A DNA stretch of 64,000 nucleotides from Garcia nutans. Lineage: Eukaryota > Streptophyta > Magnoliopsida > Malpighiales > Euphorbiaceae. Shown piece after piece: positions 11,070 to 23,073 of this stretch. The DNA lies in assembly GCA_947685225.1 (NCBI GenBank), contig CANTUV010000015.1:2418001-2482000 (forward strand). Direction: 5' to 3'. The notes beneath the pieces are model-generated. The model had not been told where the DNA came from. It saw nothing but the letters and a program-made list of their open reading frames with translations, and searched no databases. The stretch's first letter is position 1, and the number at the start of each line of letters is the position of its first letter. Position numbers and translations under genes: made by a program.

Positions 11070-13400
11070 TGTATATACCTTTAATTTTTTACCCAGTCCG
11101 GTCCGTTATTTTTTATTTAGTCCAAAATAATTTTTTTGTTATCTTAATTAAATAATATTTGTTTTAGTATTTATTTTTTATAATTTTTAATAAAAAATAA
11201 TAATATAAAAAATAAAAATAAAAATCAGCGACGAAAAAATGGGAGACGAAAAAATTCGTCGCCCAAAAACAGTGTTGGACGAAATGGCCCGCTAGCGCAC
11301 CCGCTTGCCAGTTTTCGCTCGTAGCTACAGCAACAGTTTTTTTCGCCAACAAAATTTTTTCGATGTAATTTTTTCCGAAACCAAATTTTATTTGGTTTCA
11401 ATTTCCTTTTCCTAATTAATGATAGTTTCCATAAACAAATTGAATTAATCATCTAAATTTCCTATAAATAATACTAAAAAAGACAAAAAAAAAAGATTAA
11501 CAGTGAGATTGGACTTTGGACTGGGAACTTGAACTTTGGAACGAACAAACTTTAAAAATTTTTGGGTAGTGAAACAATCTGATTTTTTAGAGAGGGAAGG
11601 AAGCAAGCGAATCAAGCCATTAAAGGCAGCCATCTTGCCTTTGTCCTTGTTCATTCAAGAAGCAATTTTTGGTGGAACCAACGAACGGAAGTTTGAATCT
11701 TTAATTTCTTTTCATTTCTTACAGTAGCTTTGTTCTTTATTTGATTAATAAGATTATATACTCAAAACTTCAATATTTGAAGATATAATAACTTGATCTT
11801 CATTTCCAAAAACTCTAAATAATTTCCTCTGTTTCTAAATACCTCAAAAAACCTTAATTCGTTTCTTTGTTTTCCAAAAAATCTTAAATCATTCAACCTA
11901 TTTCTTCAAAACTTTAAAACCCTAAATTGATTCTTTTATTTCCAAAAACCTTAAATCGTCTTGCCTATTCCCAAAAACTTTATAAACTCTAAATTATTTT
12001 CTTCAATTCTAAAATCAAGACAGTAACCCCAAACTAGCTAATCTAAACCCTAAGTGTTCTTAAACCCTAAAATTACTTTTTTGTTTCTTCTAAAACCTAA
12101 GAACCCTAATCTATTTCTTCAAAACCTTAAAAACCCTAATTCGTTTCTTTCGTTTCCAAAAATCTTAAATCAGTTTGCCAAATTCCTTAAGCCCTAAAAA
12201 TCAAAATAATATTCTGTTACTAAACCTATTCTTTTTTTAAATCACAGTAGCATTATTTCATAAAACATCCAAAACCCTAAATCTTTAAAACGTCCAGTAG
12301 CATTATTCATTTAAAAAATAATATTAGTTACTCAAAATTCTAAAACTCTATTTTCTAAATTTTAAACCCTAAAATCTTAATTTTCAACACCAAAACCTAC
12401 AATCCTAGAAGCCAGTTTCTAAAATTTTCTGGGTCACTGCCCCTCACCCTGGAAGGGTCACTGCCCCCTTGACCCCGCCTGCTAGCCCGCTAGCGGGACT
12501 GCCGTATAGGCTCTTCGAAGGGGTCAATATTCATTTGTGTATTATGAGTCCGCGTATTTAACTTTTCTTTTTCCAAAGCCCTAATTTAGTAACTAAAATT
12601 CTAAAATCCTATTTTAAGATGCGAACTCTAAATTATATATTTATTGCTTTATTTAATTTTTAGATTTGATTATGTAGTTTATTATATGCTTTGATTTATT
12701 TTATTTGCAATGATTTATTTAATATCATGGATGAATGCTTACTTTCTATTTTGATTGATGTTTAATATCTTTGATGAATGATTTATTTATGATAAAGCGT
12801 TATTTACTTCTATCGATTTATTTTGATTTCCAAATGTTGTAAGAGGTATGTTTCCACTTTGTGGGTACCTCATTAGTTAAATATCATGTAATTTAAATTT
12901 CTTTTATATTTTGGACTAATGTAAAGGACATGTTTCTACCTTTCCGTGGGTGTCCTATTAGTTTAGACATGGATGATGTAAGGACATATTTCCATCCTCG
13001 GATGGGTGTCCATTTATTTGCTATGTTTAGACATTGCTTTGATTTTTAATATAATGATGTTTTATTTCAATTGTTGTGTGTAATATGGATAATATTGTTA
13101 TATTTAAGAATTTTATAATATTAAGACCTGTAAAGGAGGCCGGTTCCAATGAACCGGGCATTGTGGGGGTGCTAGGCCATTCTCACCTTTCCCACACGTA
13201 CCTAACTTTTTGAACCCATTAGGGGGTTGGGGATTCCTTAGGAATCGAGTCATCCACCCCTTTCTTTTTCCCAGCCCGTCCAGGTGGCTACTCCATTTTC
13301 TCCGGACTTAGGTCCGTGTTCTCTAAGGCCCCGAGCCTAAACAGTGCCGAAGTCGCAAGAACCATTCTACCGGGAGTGGGGGCGAAAATCCCCGCTCACA
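11070..13400 (+). repeat. 5' LTR of the nested Tat/Ogre-like element
   Basis: Runs 2,331 bp from TGTATATACC to GCTCACA and matches 23074-25421. It contains an extra GC-rich block at about 12425-12530 (two copies of a gggtcactgcccc motif and cccgctagcggg) that is much shorter in the 3' LTR, near 24508-24545. Confidence 0.88.
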
Positions 13401-13401
13401 G

Positions 13402-13420
13402 TGGCGACTCCAGTGGGGAT
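13402..13420 (+). other. primer binding site, tRNA-Arg type as in Tat/Ogre elements
   Basis: tggcgactccagtggggat starts one base after the LTR end. Tat/Ogre-lineage plant elements are known to use a primer site of this form, thought to pair with tRNA-Arg. This is the main evidence for the lineage call. Confidence 0.65.
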
Positions 13421-14519
13421 AAGAGAAGTTGATTCCTTTGGTCTTTATATTATTCTATTCTTTCTTATAATTATATTATCCATTGCATCATATTAGATTG
13501 CATCGTGTGCGTGAGTTAGAACGTCCGTGTTACCCGTGTTGTGTTATGTAAGGGATACCATACTTTCATTCAAGGTATGGAGATTGAGTATGACATAACC
13601 ACTCATAGCCTCATACCATTTGGTATATACTTCTATGGGAACTTAAGCCTTTTAACCCAAAGACTAAAGCTCATGTAATTGGCCTAGTTACTTTCCTCAG
13701 GTTTTACCCCAAATGCATGTTGTTTCACTATGGTTAATTTATCTTGGCTTAAATCATGGCTTATTTGGTTTGCTCTTTTTCTAATATGACCTAAATACAT
13801 TGTGAGCTCAAATAAATTTTTCTTTAAAATGAAAAAGACCAAAGCTATCTTCAAAACATTTCAAGATGGTCTTTGGATATAAAAGTTTTCTAAAAACAAA
13901 TTAAAAATGCTTTTGCTCATGGCCCAAATACTAAGCCCAAAATCCATTTTTTTCTAAAATCTTTTTACAATGGGCTTAAAATAGAATTATTTTTTACTGT
14001 GAGTCGATGGAACCATTGTAAGTATTATTCATGCATATCATGCATGCATGAGCATATTACATTGCATTTTCTTGTATTGTATTGTCTATTCTTTATCAAA
14101 GTGAACAGCAAACACCCTGTGAAGTAAACAATCAAAAGAAGATATCAAATCAGGGGGGGCATAGAAGGCCCATTGCTTGAGAAAGTTCTAGTAATTTTGC
14201 AAAGAGAAGAAATGCGCGCTTGTGCGAAGAACAAGACAAAATACAAACATCAATCAAAGCTTGCATGGAAAAATCTTTGGATTGAGCCTACACAGGGGGC
14301 AAAGTTTCTCCTTTTCAATTTTTTGAGTCTATATATAAAATATTTTCAAACTCAGTTACAAATATTTTGCCACGCAGGGGGGGGGGGCAAGGAAAGGATA
14401 TAAGGTCCAATTAAAAATAGCTGAATTTTTACAAAAAGGAAGAACAAAATAATGGAATATTAGAATTCTCAAAAGAATGAAGATGCAAAAGACAAAAGAT
14501 CCGTCCAGCTAACAAGGCC
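13421..14519 (+). other. non-coding leader and 3' internal remnant of the nested element
   Basis: No gag or pol motif. The first 570 bp is leader sequence. From about 13998 it matches 2877 onward of the left element. The junction near 13990 marks where the coding region is missing. A short G-run (about 14378-14386) lies within the matching part. Confidence 0.65.
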
Positions 14520-14868
14520 GAAGCAAGGGTAAAAGACCCGACCTCCAATGGATAAAGATCCATGTTTCAAGGGTAAAGACCCGATCTCAAAGGATGAAGA
14601 TCCATTTTCAACGGTGAAGACCTGATCTCCAAGGATGAAGATCCATTTTCAAAGGTGAAGACCTAATCTCAAAGGATGAAGATCCATTTTCAAGGGTGAA
14701 GACCCGATCCTAAAGGATAAAGATCCATTTTCAAGGGTGAAGACCTAATTTCAAAGGGAAGACCTGATCTCAAAGGATGAAGATCCATTTTCAAGGGTGA
14801 AGACCCAATCTCCAAGGATGAAGATCCGTTTTCAAAGGTGAAGACCTAATATCAAAGGATGAAGATCT
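14520..14868 (+). repeat. 41-bp tandem array, left half
   Basis: Repeats of ggatgaagatccattttc followed by a gggtgaagacccgatctcaaa-type half unit, with variation. The array is cut at 14869-14873 (gtttt) by the solo LTR and resumes at 22385 with the same gtttt. Confidence 0.85.
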
Positions 14869-14892
14869 GTTTTTGATGCAAGAAAGGATCCC

Positions 14893-15078
14893 TTGAAGCT
14901 AGCAAGTGGACCAATCACTAGGAGCAAGGCAAAGAGATATCAAGCCAGTATGGCTTTGCATATTCAAGAAGAGATTTCCAAAGAGCTTCAAGAATTATCA
15001 TTCAAGAAGATGGAGATAGAGCTTGAAGAAGGCACACCAAAGCTGATTATGATGCTTAGTGTGGAAGCTAAAGGCTAG
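14893..15078 (+). pseudogene. polyprotein tail fragment (GPITRSKAKR) within the solo LTR
   Basis: A 61-residue open stretch beginning near the solo LTR start. It contains GPITRSKAKR followed by an acidic, Glu-rich tail and a stop. Plant gypsy polyproteins often end with a similar GPITRSRAKK motif. No catalytic domain is present and nothing upstream could supply one here. Confidence 0.5.
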
Positions 15079-15703
15079 CTAAAGAAAGGTCCAACGTGCA
15101 AGAAAGGTCCATAGGGGTTCATATAAAGCCTTGGGAAGTAATTTAAGGCCCATGGACAGCCCAAATAGTGTGGGGTGTTTCTTATGTTGAAGGAATTAGT
15201 TTGGTTGTTTCCATACTTTATATTTTCCTTAGTGGATTAGGATTTTGTTTCCATACTTTATATTTTCCTTAGCGGATTAGGATTTTGTTTCCATACTTTA
15301 TATTTTCCTTAGTGGATTAGGAATGTTTTCCTTATGAATTTAGGAATGTTTTCCTTATGCAATTAGGAATGTTTTCCTTATGCAATCAGGAATGTTTTCC
15401 TTATGCAATTAGGAATGTTTTCCTTATGAAATTAGGAATGTTTTAGTCTTAATTTTCCATATGCAATTAGGAATTTTGTAACCCTTATTTAAGGGCACTA
15501 TTAGGCCGAATTTGAGACAACAACAATTAATAAAAATTTTCGAATTCTTCTACAAGTTCTTCTTGTGAATTTTCGTGTGAGAGAGATTAGAGTGGATTCT
15601 TTAATTCTTTCTTTGCATCAAGAATTAGGTTTATTTATCAACAAGAGTTGTGGCGTTTTCCTTCTTCTTACCAACTAAATCCTTCAATCATAGTGAGTTC
15701 GCG

Positions 15704-18700
15704 TGTAACACCCCTTCCTGGCCTACATGTGTAAGCCGAGTAGAGGCGCCACACTATCCTAATGTTGTTACCAATTTTACTTAGTCAAAGTTTAGTTCCG
15801 ATTTTGCAGAAATTTTGCCAGAGGTTCGCCTAGAAATTTGGGTCCCAAGTGTCGACAAAATTGATTTTTCTTATTTTTGAAAAATATTTTATTTCACAAT
15901 TCAACTCAAGCGCACTCCCAATAATCCACCCTTATAACCTCAACTACAATCCTGCAAGAAAAGTTCACACTTCTATATCATTTCTCAAGATTACATATCA
16001 TTTGCTAAGTTTCATTACCATACCACTGTTTATTCTCTTGTTACATACACCATAATACTTAATATGTTAACAACCTTTACAATAGATATAACGTACATGC
16101 CATACTACTATGTTATGTCAAAAATCCTATCCTAATCACCGTCGAGCTGATGCGAGCTGCTGCAGAAATGCTGATCTTCTATACACTACCTGCGAGTTAG
16201 ACATATAACTCGCTGAGCAACTTATTGCCCAGTGGATACTTTAACCATTGCCATACAATGTCTACTCGATATCACATATAAAAGTAGAATACTGCATAAT
16301 TAAACTATTTTCATACAATCATCATATTTATATTTTCTAATTAAGTTAAGATTCACATTCTGTATGTAAACAACATGTAATATAACTTCATTATAATTAC
16401 GAGTTAATCTACTCCACTCGGTAATTATGACTACACCAATCTCGAAATGAGGCCTCATATAGAGTTACACGTGGTCTTAACCTCACACGAATAATTGTCA
16501 TGGTCTTGGTCTCACATGATATAGAATAACTGCGTGGTCATGGTCTCACATGACTAGTTGCCATGATCTTGACCTCACACGATATAACCGCGCGCGCGTA
16601 AATAATATCCCGACCGAAGCCGTTAAGACAGTACTGCCGGTAGGATGGCATGCCAAACCCCCATTCTAGACCAGTTTTACCCATTTACCGAGTAGAGCAT
16701 ATATAACATTTCATATATACCCATTCACTTCGTATATATGCCACATAGTCTCCATGTATATACAATATATATTTACACAAATATCACATATACTCACATA
16801 TGTATCATATGTATTCACATATTTTCCATCTTAATTTATTCTTCATATCATAATTAAACTCAATACCAAAAATAAAATGATAAAACGCCCACACCAAGTT
16901 TTTCACCAAGTTAATAATGAAAAATTTCCATATGAACAATAAACTCTGGTTCTTGACCCAACTTGATCCTTTTCTTAGAAAATTTGTATAAAATAATCCA
17001 CTTGGCTAAAAACTCTAAAATTTTTACAGAATTTATTTTTGCATCTTAAAATAATTCTTTTAAAATTTCAGATCAAACTGGACACAAAATCTTGGTCAAG
17101 TAGTTCACCCAACCAGACTGCTCCAGTTGCCCTGCATCCTGGCAGCAGTTCTGAATTTTATAAATTCCGTAAATTAAATTCAATCAATGTGGTTCCAAAT
17201 TATTTTTCTCAAATACTAGACTTATTAAAAAACAACATATCCAAAATTCAACTCAAGATAATTTTTCTATATTTAATTAAAAATCATACAAGTCACAGCA
17301 TTTTACTAATTGTAAAACAGAAAAATTTCAAAAGGAGTTCAATGGTTAAAGTACCAAACCTTGCTCTTTTAATTCCCCTTTTCTTTTCCTTTCTCTCCTT
17401 CCTTAATCTTTGTTTCTCCTTCAAGAAATTCAAGAACACAACCTTAAATATAACCCTTAGAATTTAGAACATGTACTACCCTTCCATTTCTTTTCAAACT
17501 AAACCCTAATCTAACTTTATTAAACCTTAGAAACCTTGATTCTTTCATTTAATTGATTAATATCATAACTACTTAAAATTTTCCAAATCCACCATAAGAA
17601 CCCTAATTTCCAATCTTCCAATAGATATATAAATACTTAAAATTGATACTAGAATTGAATTCTACATACTTGAAAACCTTAAAACTTACCTTGAAAATCA
17701 AACTTGACAAAAATTGGAACTCTTTGGTGTTCTTCCCTATGGTGGCCGAAATTTTGGAGAGCTTTGGGAGAGAGAGATTTGTTCTTCATGCCATGATATA
17801 TATATAAGGGAAATGATGCTCACTTTTGGGTTGGATGAATGTTTTAAAGCCAAATGTCCACACTTTTCTCTTTCTTCTTTTATTACACATTTATTACACA
17901 TGCTAAATGCTTTCTTTTGATTGGCCAACATTAGATTTTTATTAGTTTTCTTTTCCTTTACTTCTTTCCACTTGTCCCTCTTCCCATTGGATCTCATAAA
18001 GTTGTCCCGAGTTACTCATCCGGTCCCGACACGAAACCGGGCCCACTTTACATTCCGGCGATTAATCGATCATATCTTTTAAACCGTATAGTTCCACGAG
18101 TCAAACTACATATAGTTTTGATCCTCTCGACCTCTAGTTTCTATTTATAAGGTCTATTTTAGGTTTCCAAGTCATTTGGAAAAATTACCAATAAACCCTC
18201 GACTTTTTATTAAATTCCCTTTAGGTCCTATTTTTGCTCGGGTTTTCTCCGGCTCCGTTTCTACTGACGATCATTTCATATTTGACCCCTCGACATCCTC
18301 TACATACTCATATGTTTATTTTCTACTTCGGATGCATGTATAATGACCAAAATGTCCCTAGTCAAAATCTCCTATATCTCCCAAACCGTGCGTTTTCTGG
18401 AAAAACCGTTACGCGTAGTTGCGACCCAATTTTTCTCTACTTTCCATTTTTGGAATATGTTATGTGCACTATTAAGAACATCCAGTACAACTTTTTAAAA
18501 TTACAGTCACCTCCCCAAAACTTTTGGAAATTACAGTCACCTCCCCAAAACTTTTGGAAATTACTCTTAGGTCCTTAGCATTTCAAAAAATTACCTTTAG
18601 GTCCCGTCAACTTCACGGGCCTCCTTTGCACACCGATTTTGTTTTTGACTATCTCGAGCCTCTATTTGACCACTTATTTATGTCCTTCTTGCCTAATACT

Positions 18701-18727
18701 CGACTACCTAAACTTTGGGATGTGACA
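15704..18727 (-). repeat. 3' LTR of the internally deleted element
   Basis: On the minus strand it reads TGTCACATCCC to GGGGTGTTACA. It contains a degenerate array of catggtcttggtctcacac (about 16465-16590), a cgcgcgcgcg run near 16590, and a two-unit 33-bp repeat (about 18500-18566). Its open frames (17039-17467, 17714-17920 and others) recur in the other LTR simply because the LTRs are copies. Confidence 0.9.
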
Positions 18728-19246
18728 GTTCTACCTCCCTTATTTTAAGTTTCGCCCCGAAACTTGCTTGTTCATACATGTAAATACATTGTTAGCCCTA
18801 GTCCTGGTCCATGGGCTTCCTCAACACCTATTGGTGCGGAGGCTTGGGATTCTGTCTCCTGTTCCATAGCTTATTGCATGTCTAGAGACATCCTACAATA
18901 TAAAAATAATCAGCAGTCTGCACAGCTCGACATATAGCCTTTTTCCTATATGGCATGTACATTAGACTCAATAACTCATGCTTAATTATTCTCGACTCTT
19001 TCTTATTTTACAAACATAATTTCATATATAACTATTTTACAAATACCATAAATACTATAGGGTATCCCGTTTTACGTTGGTAATGGCCACTCCCAACATA
19101 AAACGTATATCCTTCTATATTTTCCTCTTCCTATCTAAAGTCTTTCCAACTCACTTCGTTTACTATCTCCCGATATCTAATTATCATACACTTTCCTATG
19201 TCTAACCGCCCAGGAACGGCTAAACCAATGCTCTGATATCACAAAT
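18728..19246 (-). other. 519-bp non-coding interior with primer site and polypurine tract
   Basis: Read on the minus strand it starts with the primer site (19241-19230, one mismatch to the tRNA-Met type) five bases after the LTR. It ends with a purine-rich aagggaggtagaac beside 18728. No open frame of note lies between. Confidence 0.85.
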
Positions 19247-22200
19247 TGTAACACCCCTTCCCGGCCTACATGTGTGGCCGAGTAGAGGCGCCACACTATC
19301 CTAATGTTGCTACCAATTTTACTTAGTCAAAGTTTAGTTCCGATTTTACAGAAGTTTTGCCAGAGGTTCGCCTAGAAATTTGGGTCCCAAGTGTCGACAA
19401 AACTGATTTTTCTTATTTTTGAAAAATATTTTATTTCACAATTCAACTCAAGTACACTCCCAATAATCCACCCTTATAACCTCAACTGCAATCCTGCAAG
19501 AAAAGTTCACACTTCTATATCATTTCTCAAGATTACATATCATTTGCTAAGTTTCATTACCATACCACTGTTTATTCTCTTGTTACATACACCATAATAC
19601 TTAATATGTTAACAACCTTTACAATAGATATAACATACATGCCATACTACTATTTTATGTCAAAAGTCCTATCCTAATCACCGTCGAGCTGATGCGAGCC
19701 GCTGCAGAAATGCTGATCTTCTATACACTACCTGTGAGTTAGACATATAACTCGCTGAGCAACTTATTGCCCAGTGGATACTTTAACCATTGCCATACAA
19801 TGTCTACTCGATATCACATATAAAAGTAGAATACTGCATAATTAAACTATTTTCATACAATCATCATATTTATATTTTCTAATTAAGTTAAGATTCACAT
19901 TCTGTATGTAAACAACATGTAATATAACTTCATTATAATTACGAGTTAATCTACTCCACTCGGTAATTATGACTACACCGATCTCGAAATGAGGCCTCAT
20001 ATAGAGTTACGCGTGGTCTTGACCTCACACGAATAATTGTCATGGTCTTGGTCTCACCCGATATAGAATAACTGCGTGGTCTTGGTCTCACACGACTAGT
20101 TGCCATGATCTTGACCTCACACGATATAATCGCGCGCGCGTAAGTAATATCCTGACCGAAGCCGTTAAGACAGTACTGCCGGTAGGATGGCATGCCAAAC
20201 CCCCATTCTAGACCGGTTTTACCCATTTACCGAGTAGAGCATATATAACATTTCATATATACCCATTCACTTCGTATATATGCCACATAGTCTCCATGTA
20301 TATACAATATATATTTACACAAATATCACATATACTCACATATGTATCATATGTATTCACATATTTTCCATCTTAATTTATTCTTCATATCATAATTAAA
20401 CTCAATACCAAAAATAAAATGATAAAACGCCCACACCAAGTTTTTCACCAAGTTAATAATGAAAAATTTCCATATGAACAATAAACTCTGGTTCTTGACC
20501 CAACTTGATCCTTGTCTTAGAAAATTTGTATAAAATAATCCACTTGGCTAAAAACTCTAAAATTTTTACAGAATTTATTCTTGCATATTAAAATAATTCC
20601 TTTAAAATTTCAGATCAAACTGGACACAAAATCTTGGTCAAGTAGTTCACCCAACCAGACTGCTCCAGTTGCCCTGCATCCTGGCAGCAGTTCTGAATTT
20701 TATAAATTCCGTAAATTAAATTCAATCAATGTGGTTCCAAATTATTTTTCTCAAATACTAGACTTATTAAAAAACAACATATCCAAAATTCAACTCAAGA
20801 TAATTTTTCTATATTTAACTAAAAATCATACAAGTCACAGCATTTTACTAATTGTAAAACAGAAAAATTTCAAAAGGAGTTCAATGGTTAAAGTACCAAA
20901 CCTTGCTCTTTTAATTCCCCTTTTCTTTTCCTTTCTCTCCTTCCTTAATCTTTGTTTCTCCTTCAAGAAATTCAAGAACACAACCTTAAATATAACCCTT
21001 AGAATTTAGAACATGTACTACCCTTCCATTTCTTTTCAAACTAAACCCTAATCTAACTTTATTAAACCTTAGAAACCTTGATTCTTTCATTTAATTGATT
21101 AATATCATAACTACTTAAAATTTTCCAAATCCACCATAAGAACCCTAATTTCCAATCTTCCAATAGATATATAAATACTTAAAATTGATACTAGAATTGA
21201 ATTCTACATACTTGAAAACCTTAAAACTTACCTTGAAAATCAAACTTGACAAAAATTGGAACTCTTTGGTGTTCTTCCCTATGGTGGCCGAAATTTTGGA
21301 GAGCTTTGGGAGAGAGAGATTTGTTCTTCATGCCATGATATATATATAAGGGAAATGATGCTCACTTTTGGGTTGGATGAATGTTTTAAAGCCAAATGTC
21401 CACACTTTTCTCTTTCTTCTTTTATTACACATTTATTACACATGCTAAATGCTTTCTTTTGATTGGCCAACATTAGATTTTTATTAGTTTTCTTTTCCTT
21501 TACTTCTTTCCACTTGTCCCTCTTCCCATTGGATCTCATAAAGTTGTCCCGGGTTACTCATCCGGTCCCGACACGAAACCGGGCCCACTTTACATTCCGG
21601 CGATTAATCGATCATATCTTTTAAACCGTATAGTTCCACGAGTCAAACTACATATAGTTTTGATCCTCTTGACCTCTACTTTCTTTTTATAATGTCTATT
21701 TTAGGTTTCCAAGTCATTTGGAAAAATTACCAATAAACCCTCGACTTTTTATTAAATTCCCTTTAGGTCCTATTTTTGCTCGGGTTTTTCTCCGGCTCCG
21801 TTTCTACTGACGATCGTTTCATATTTAACCTCTCGACATCCTCTACATACTCATATGTTTATTTTCTACTTCAGATTCATGTATAATGTCCAAAATGTCC
21901 CTAGTCAAAATCTCCTATATCTCCCAAACCGTGCGTTTTCTGGAAAAACCGTTACGCGTAGTTGCGACCCAATTTTTCTCTACTTTCCATTTTTGGAATA
22001 TGTTATGTGCACTATTAAGAACATCCAGTACAACTTTTGAAAATTACAGTCACCTCCCCAAAACTTTTAAAAATTACAGTCACCTCTCCAAAACTTTTGG
22101 AAATTACTCTTAGGTCCTTAGCCTTTCGAAAAATTACCTTTAGGTCCCGTCAACTTCACGGGCCTCCTTTGCACACCGATTTTGTTTTTGACTATCTCGA

Positions 22201-22270
22201 GCCTCTATTTGACCACTTATTTATGTCCTTCTTGCCTAATAATCGACTACCTAAACTTTGGGATGTGACA
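19247..22270 (-). repeat. 5' LTR of the internally deleted element
   Basis: Same length and ends as 15704-18727, with scattered substitutions. Contains the corresponding catggtcttggtctcac array at about 20008-20130. Confidence 0.9.
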
Positions 22271-22389
22271 TCGCGTCTCTTTATAGGCGTTGGGTTCCTT
22301 AGGAGGTGATTATCAAGTTTCAAGGAGTTCTCTACCATTGTTATACGTTGGGTTTGCTGCCATCGTTGCTAAGGGTCCGCGTCAGTTTT

Positions 22390-23073
22390 CAAGGGTGAAG
22401 ACCCGATCTCAAAGGATGAAGATCCATTTTCAAGGGTGAAGACCTGAAGTCCAAAGGATGAAGATCCATTTTCAAAGGGTGAAGACCCAATGCTAAGGAT
22501 GAAGATCCAGCTCAAAGGATGAAGATCCATTTTCAAGGGTGAAGACCTAATTTCAAAGGATGAAGATCCGTTTTCAAGGGTGAAGACCTGATCTCCAAGG
22601 ATGAAGATCCGTTTTCAAAGGTAAAGACCTTATTTCAAAGGATAAAGATCCATTTTCAAGGGTGAAGTTTCGATCTCAAAGGATGAAGATCCATTTTCAA
22701 GGGTGAAGACCCGATCTCAAAGGATGAAGATCCATTTTCAAGGGTGAAGACTCGATCTCAAAAGATGAAGATCCATTTTCAAGGGTGAAGACCCGATCTC
22801 AAAAGATGAATATCCATTTTGAGGGTAAAAAACCACAATGCATAGAACAGCCGGAGCAGTCAGACTTCTCAACTGATAAAAGTTTAGTCAAACTCAGTCT
22901 CGGGTCCAAGCACCCAAATCCAATTCAATCTCGGCTCTAAGTACCCAAATCAAGTTCAGTCTCGGGTCCAAGTACTTAAAACAAATTCAAACAACCAACT
23001 CTTCAAAAATTAAGTCTTATTGCTTTTCACTCTCTTTTACTAAAATCTCAGATCGTTCAAGCAGAGGGCAAAT
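22390..23073 (+). repeat. 41-bp tandem array, right half, and tail to the LTR
   Basis: Continues the array broken at 14868. Units are clearest at 22681 and 22722 (41 bp apart) and continue to about 22815. It then passes through ggtccaagtaccc-type repeats (about 22910-22980) as in the left copy, and a purine-rich gcagagggcaaa candidate polypurine tract before the 3' LTR. Confidence 0.85.

Larger units (their letters stand above)
15704..22270 (-). mobile_element. internally deleted LTR element: 3.0-kb LTRs around 0.5 kb
   Basis: Two 3,024-bp direct repeats (15704-18727 and 19247-22270) begin TGTAAC and end GTGACA on the plus strand. They flank 519 bp (18728-19246). A perfect 5-bp duplication tcgcg surrounds the whole (15699-15703 and 22271-22275). 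Orientation is minus: a primer site matching TGGTATCAGAGC with one change lies at 19230-19241, and a purine-rich tract on the minus strand lies at about 18728-18745. No gag or pol is present, so it is non-autonomous. The two LTRs differ by few bases by eye, so the insertion is young. Confidence 0.9.
14874..22384 (+). mobile_element. solo LTR nested in the 41-bp array, itself invaded
   Basis: Starts TGATGCAAG and ends GCGTCA, flanked by a perfect 5-bp duplication gtttt (14869-14873 and 22385-22389). Without its own insert it is about 939 bp. Near its start it encodes a GPITRSKAKR motif (14893-15078). Such motifs occur at the end of some plant gypsy polyproteins that run into the LTR; that link is inference. 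It includes a 40-bp repeat (15241, 15281 and partial copies) and a 23-bp repeat containing ggaatgttttcctta (about 15320-15450), then cccttatttaagggc before 15500. No second LTR or interior exists, so it is a solo LTR. Confidence 0.75.

Noticed and set aside
14520..14868. Regular repeats with variable parts, superficially like a CRISPR array
   Set aside because: Units are head-to-tail 41-bp tandem repeats without unique spacers, in a plant retroelement.
17039..17467. A 142-residue open frame preserved at 20581-21009, with 68- and 86-residue frames also paired
   Set aside because: They lie in the two LTRs of one element, so their agreement reflects LTR identity and not coding conservation. No motif is recognisable.
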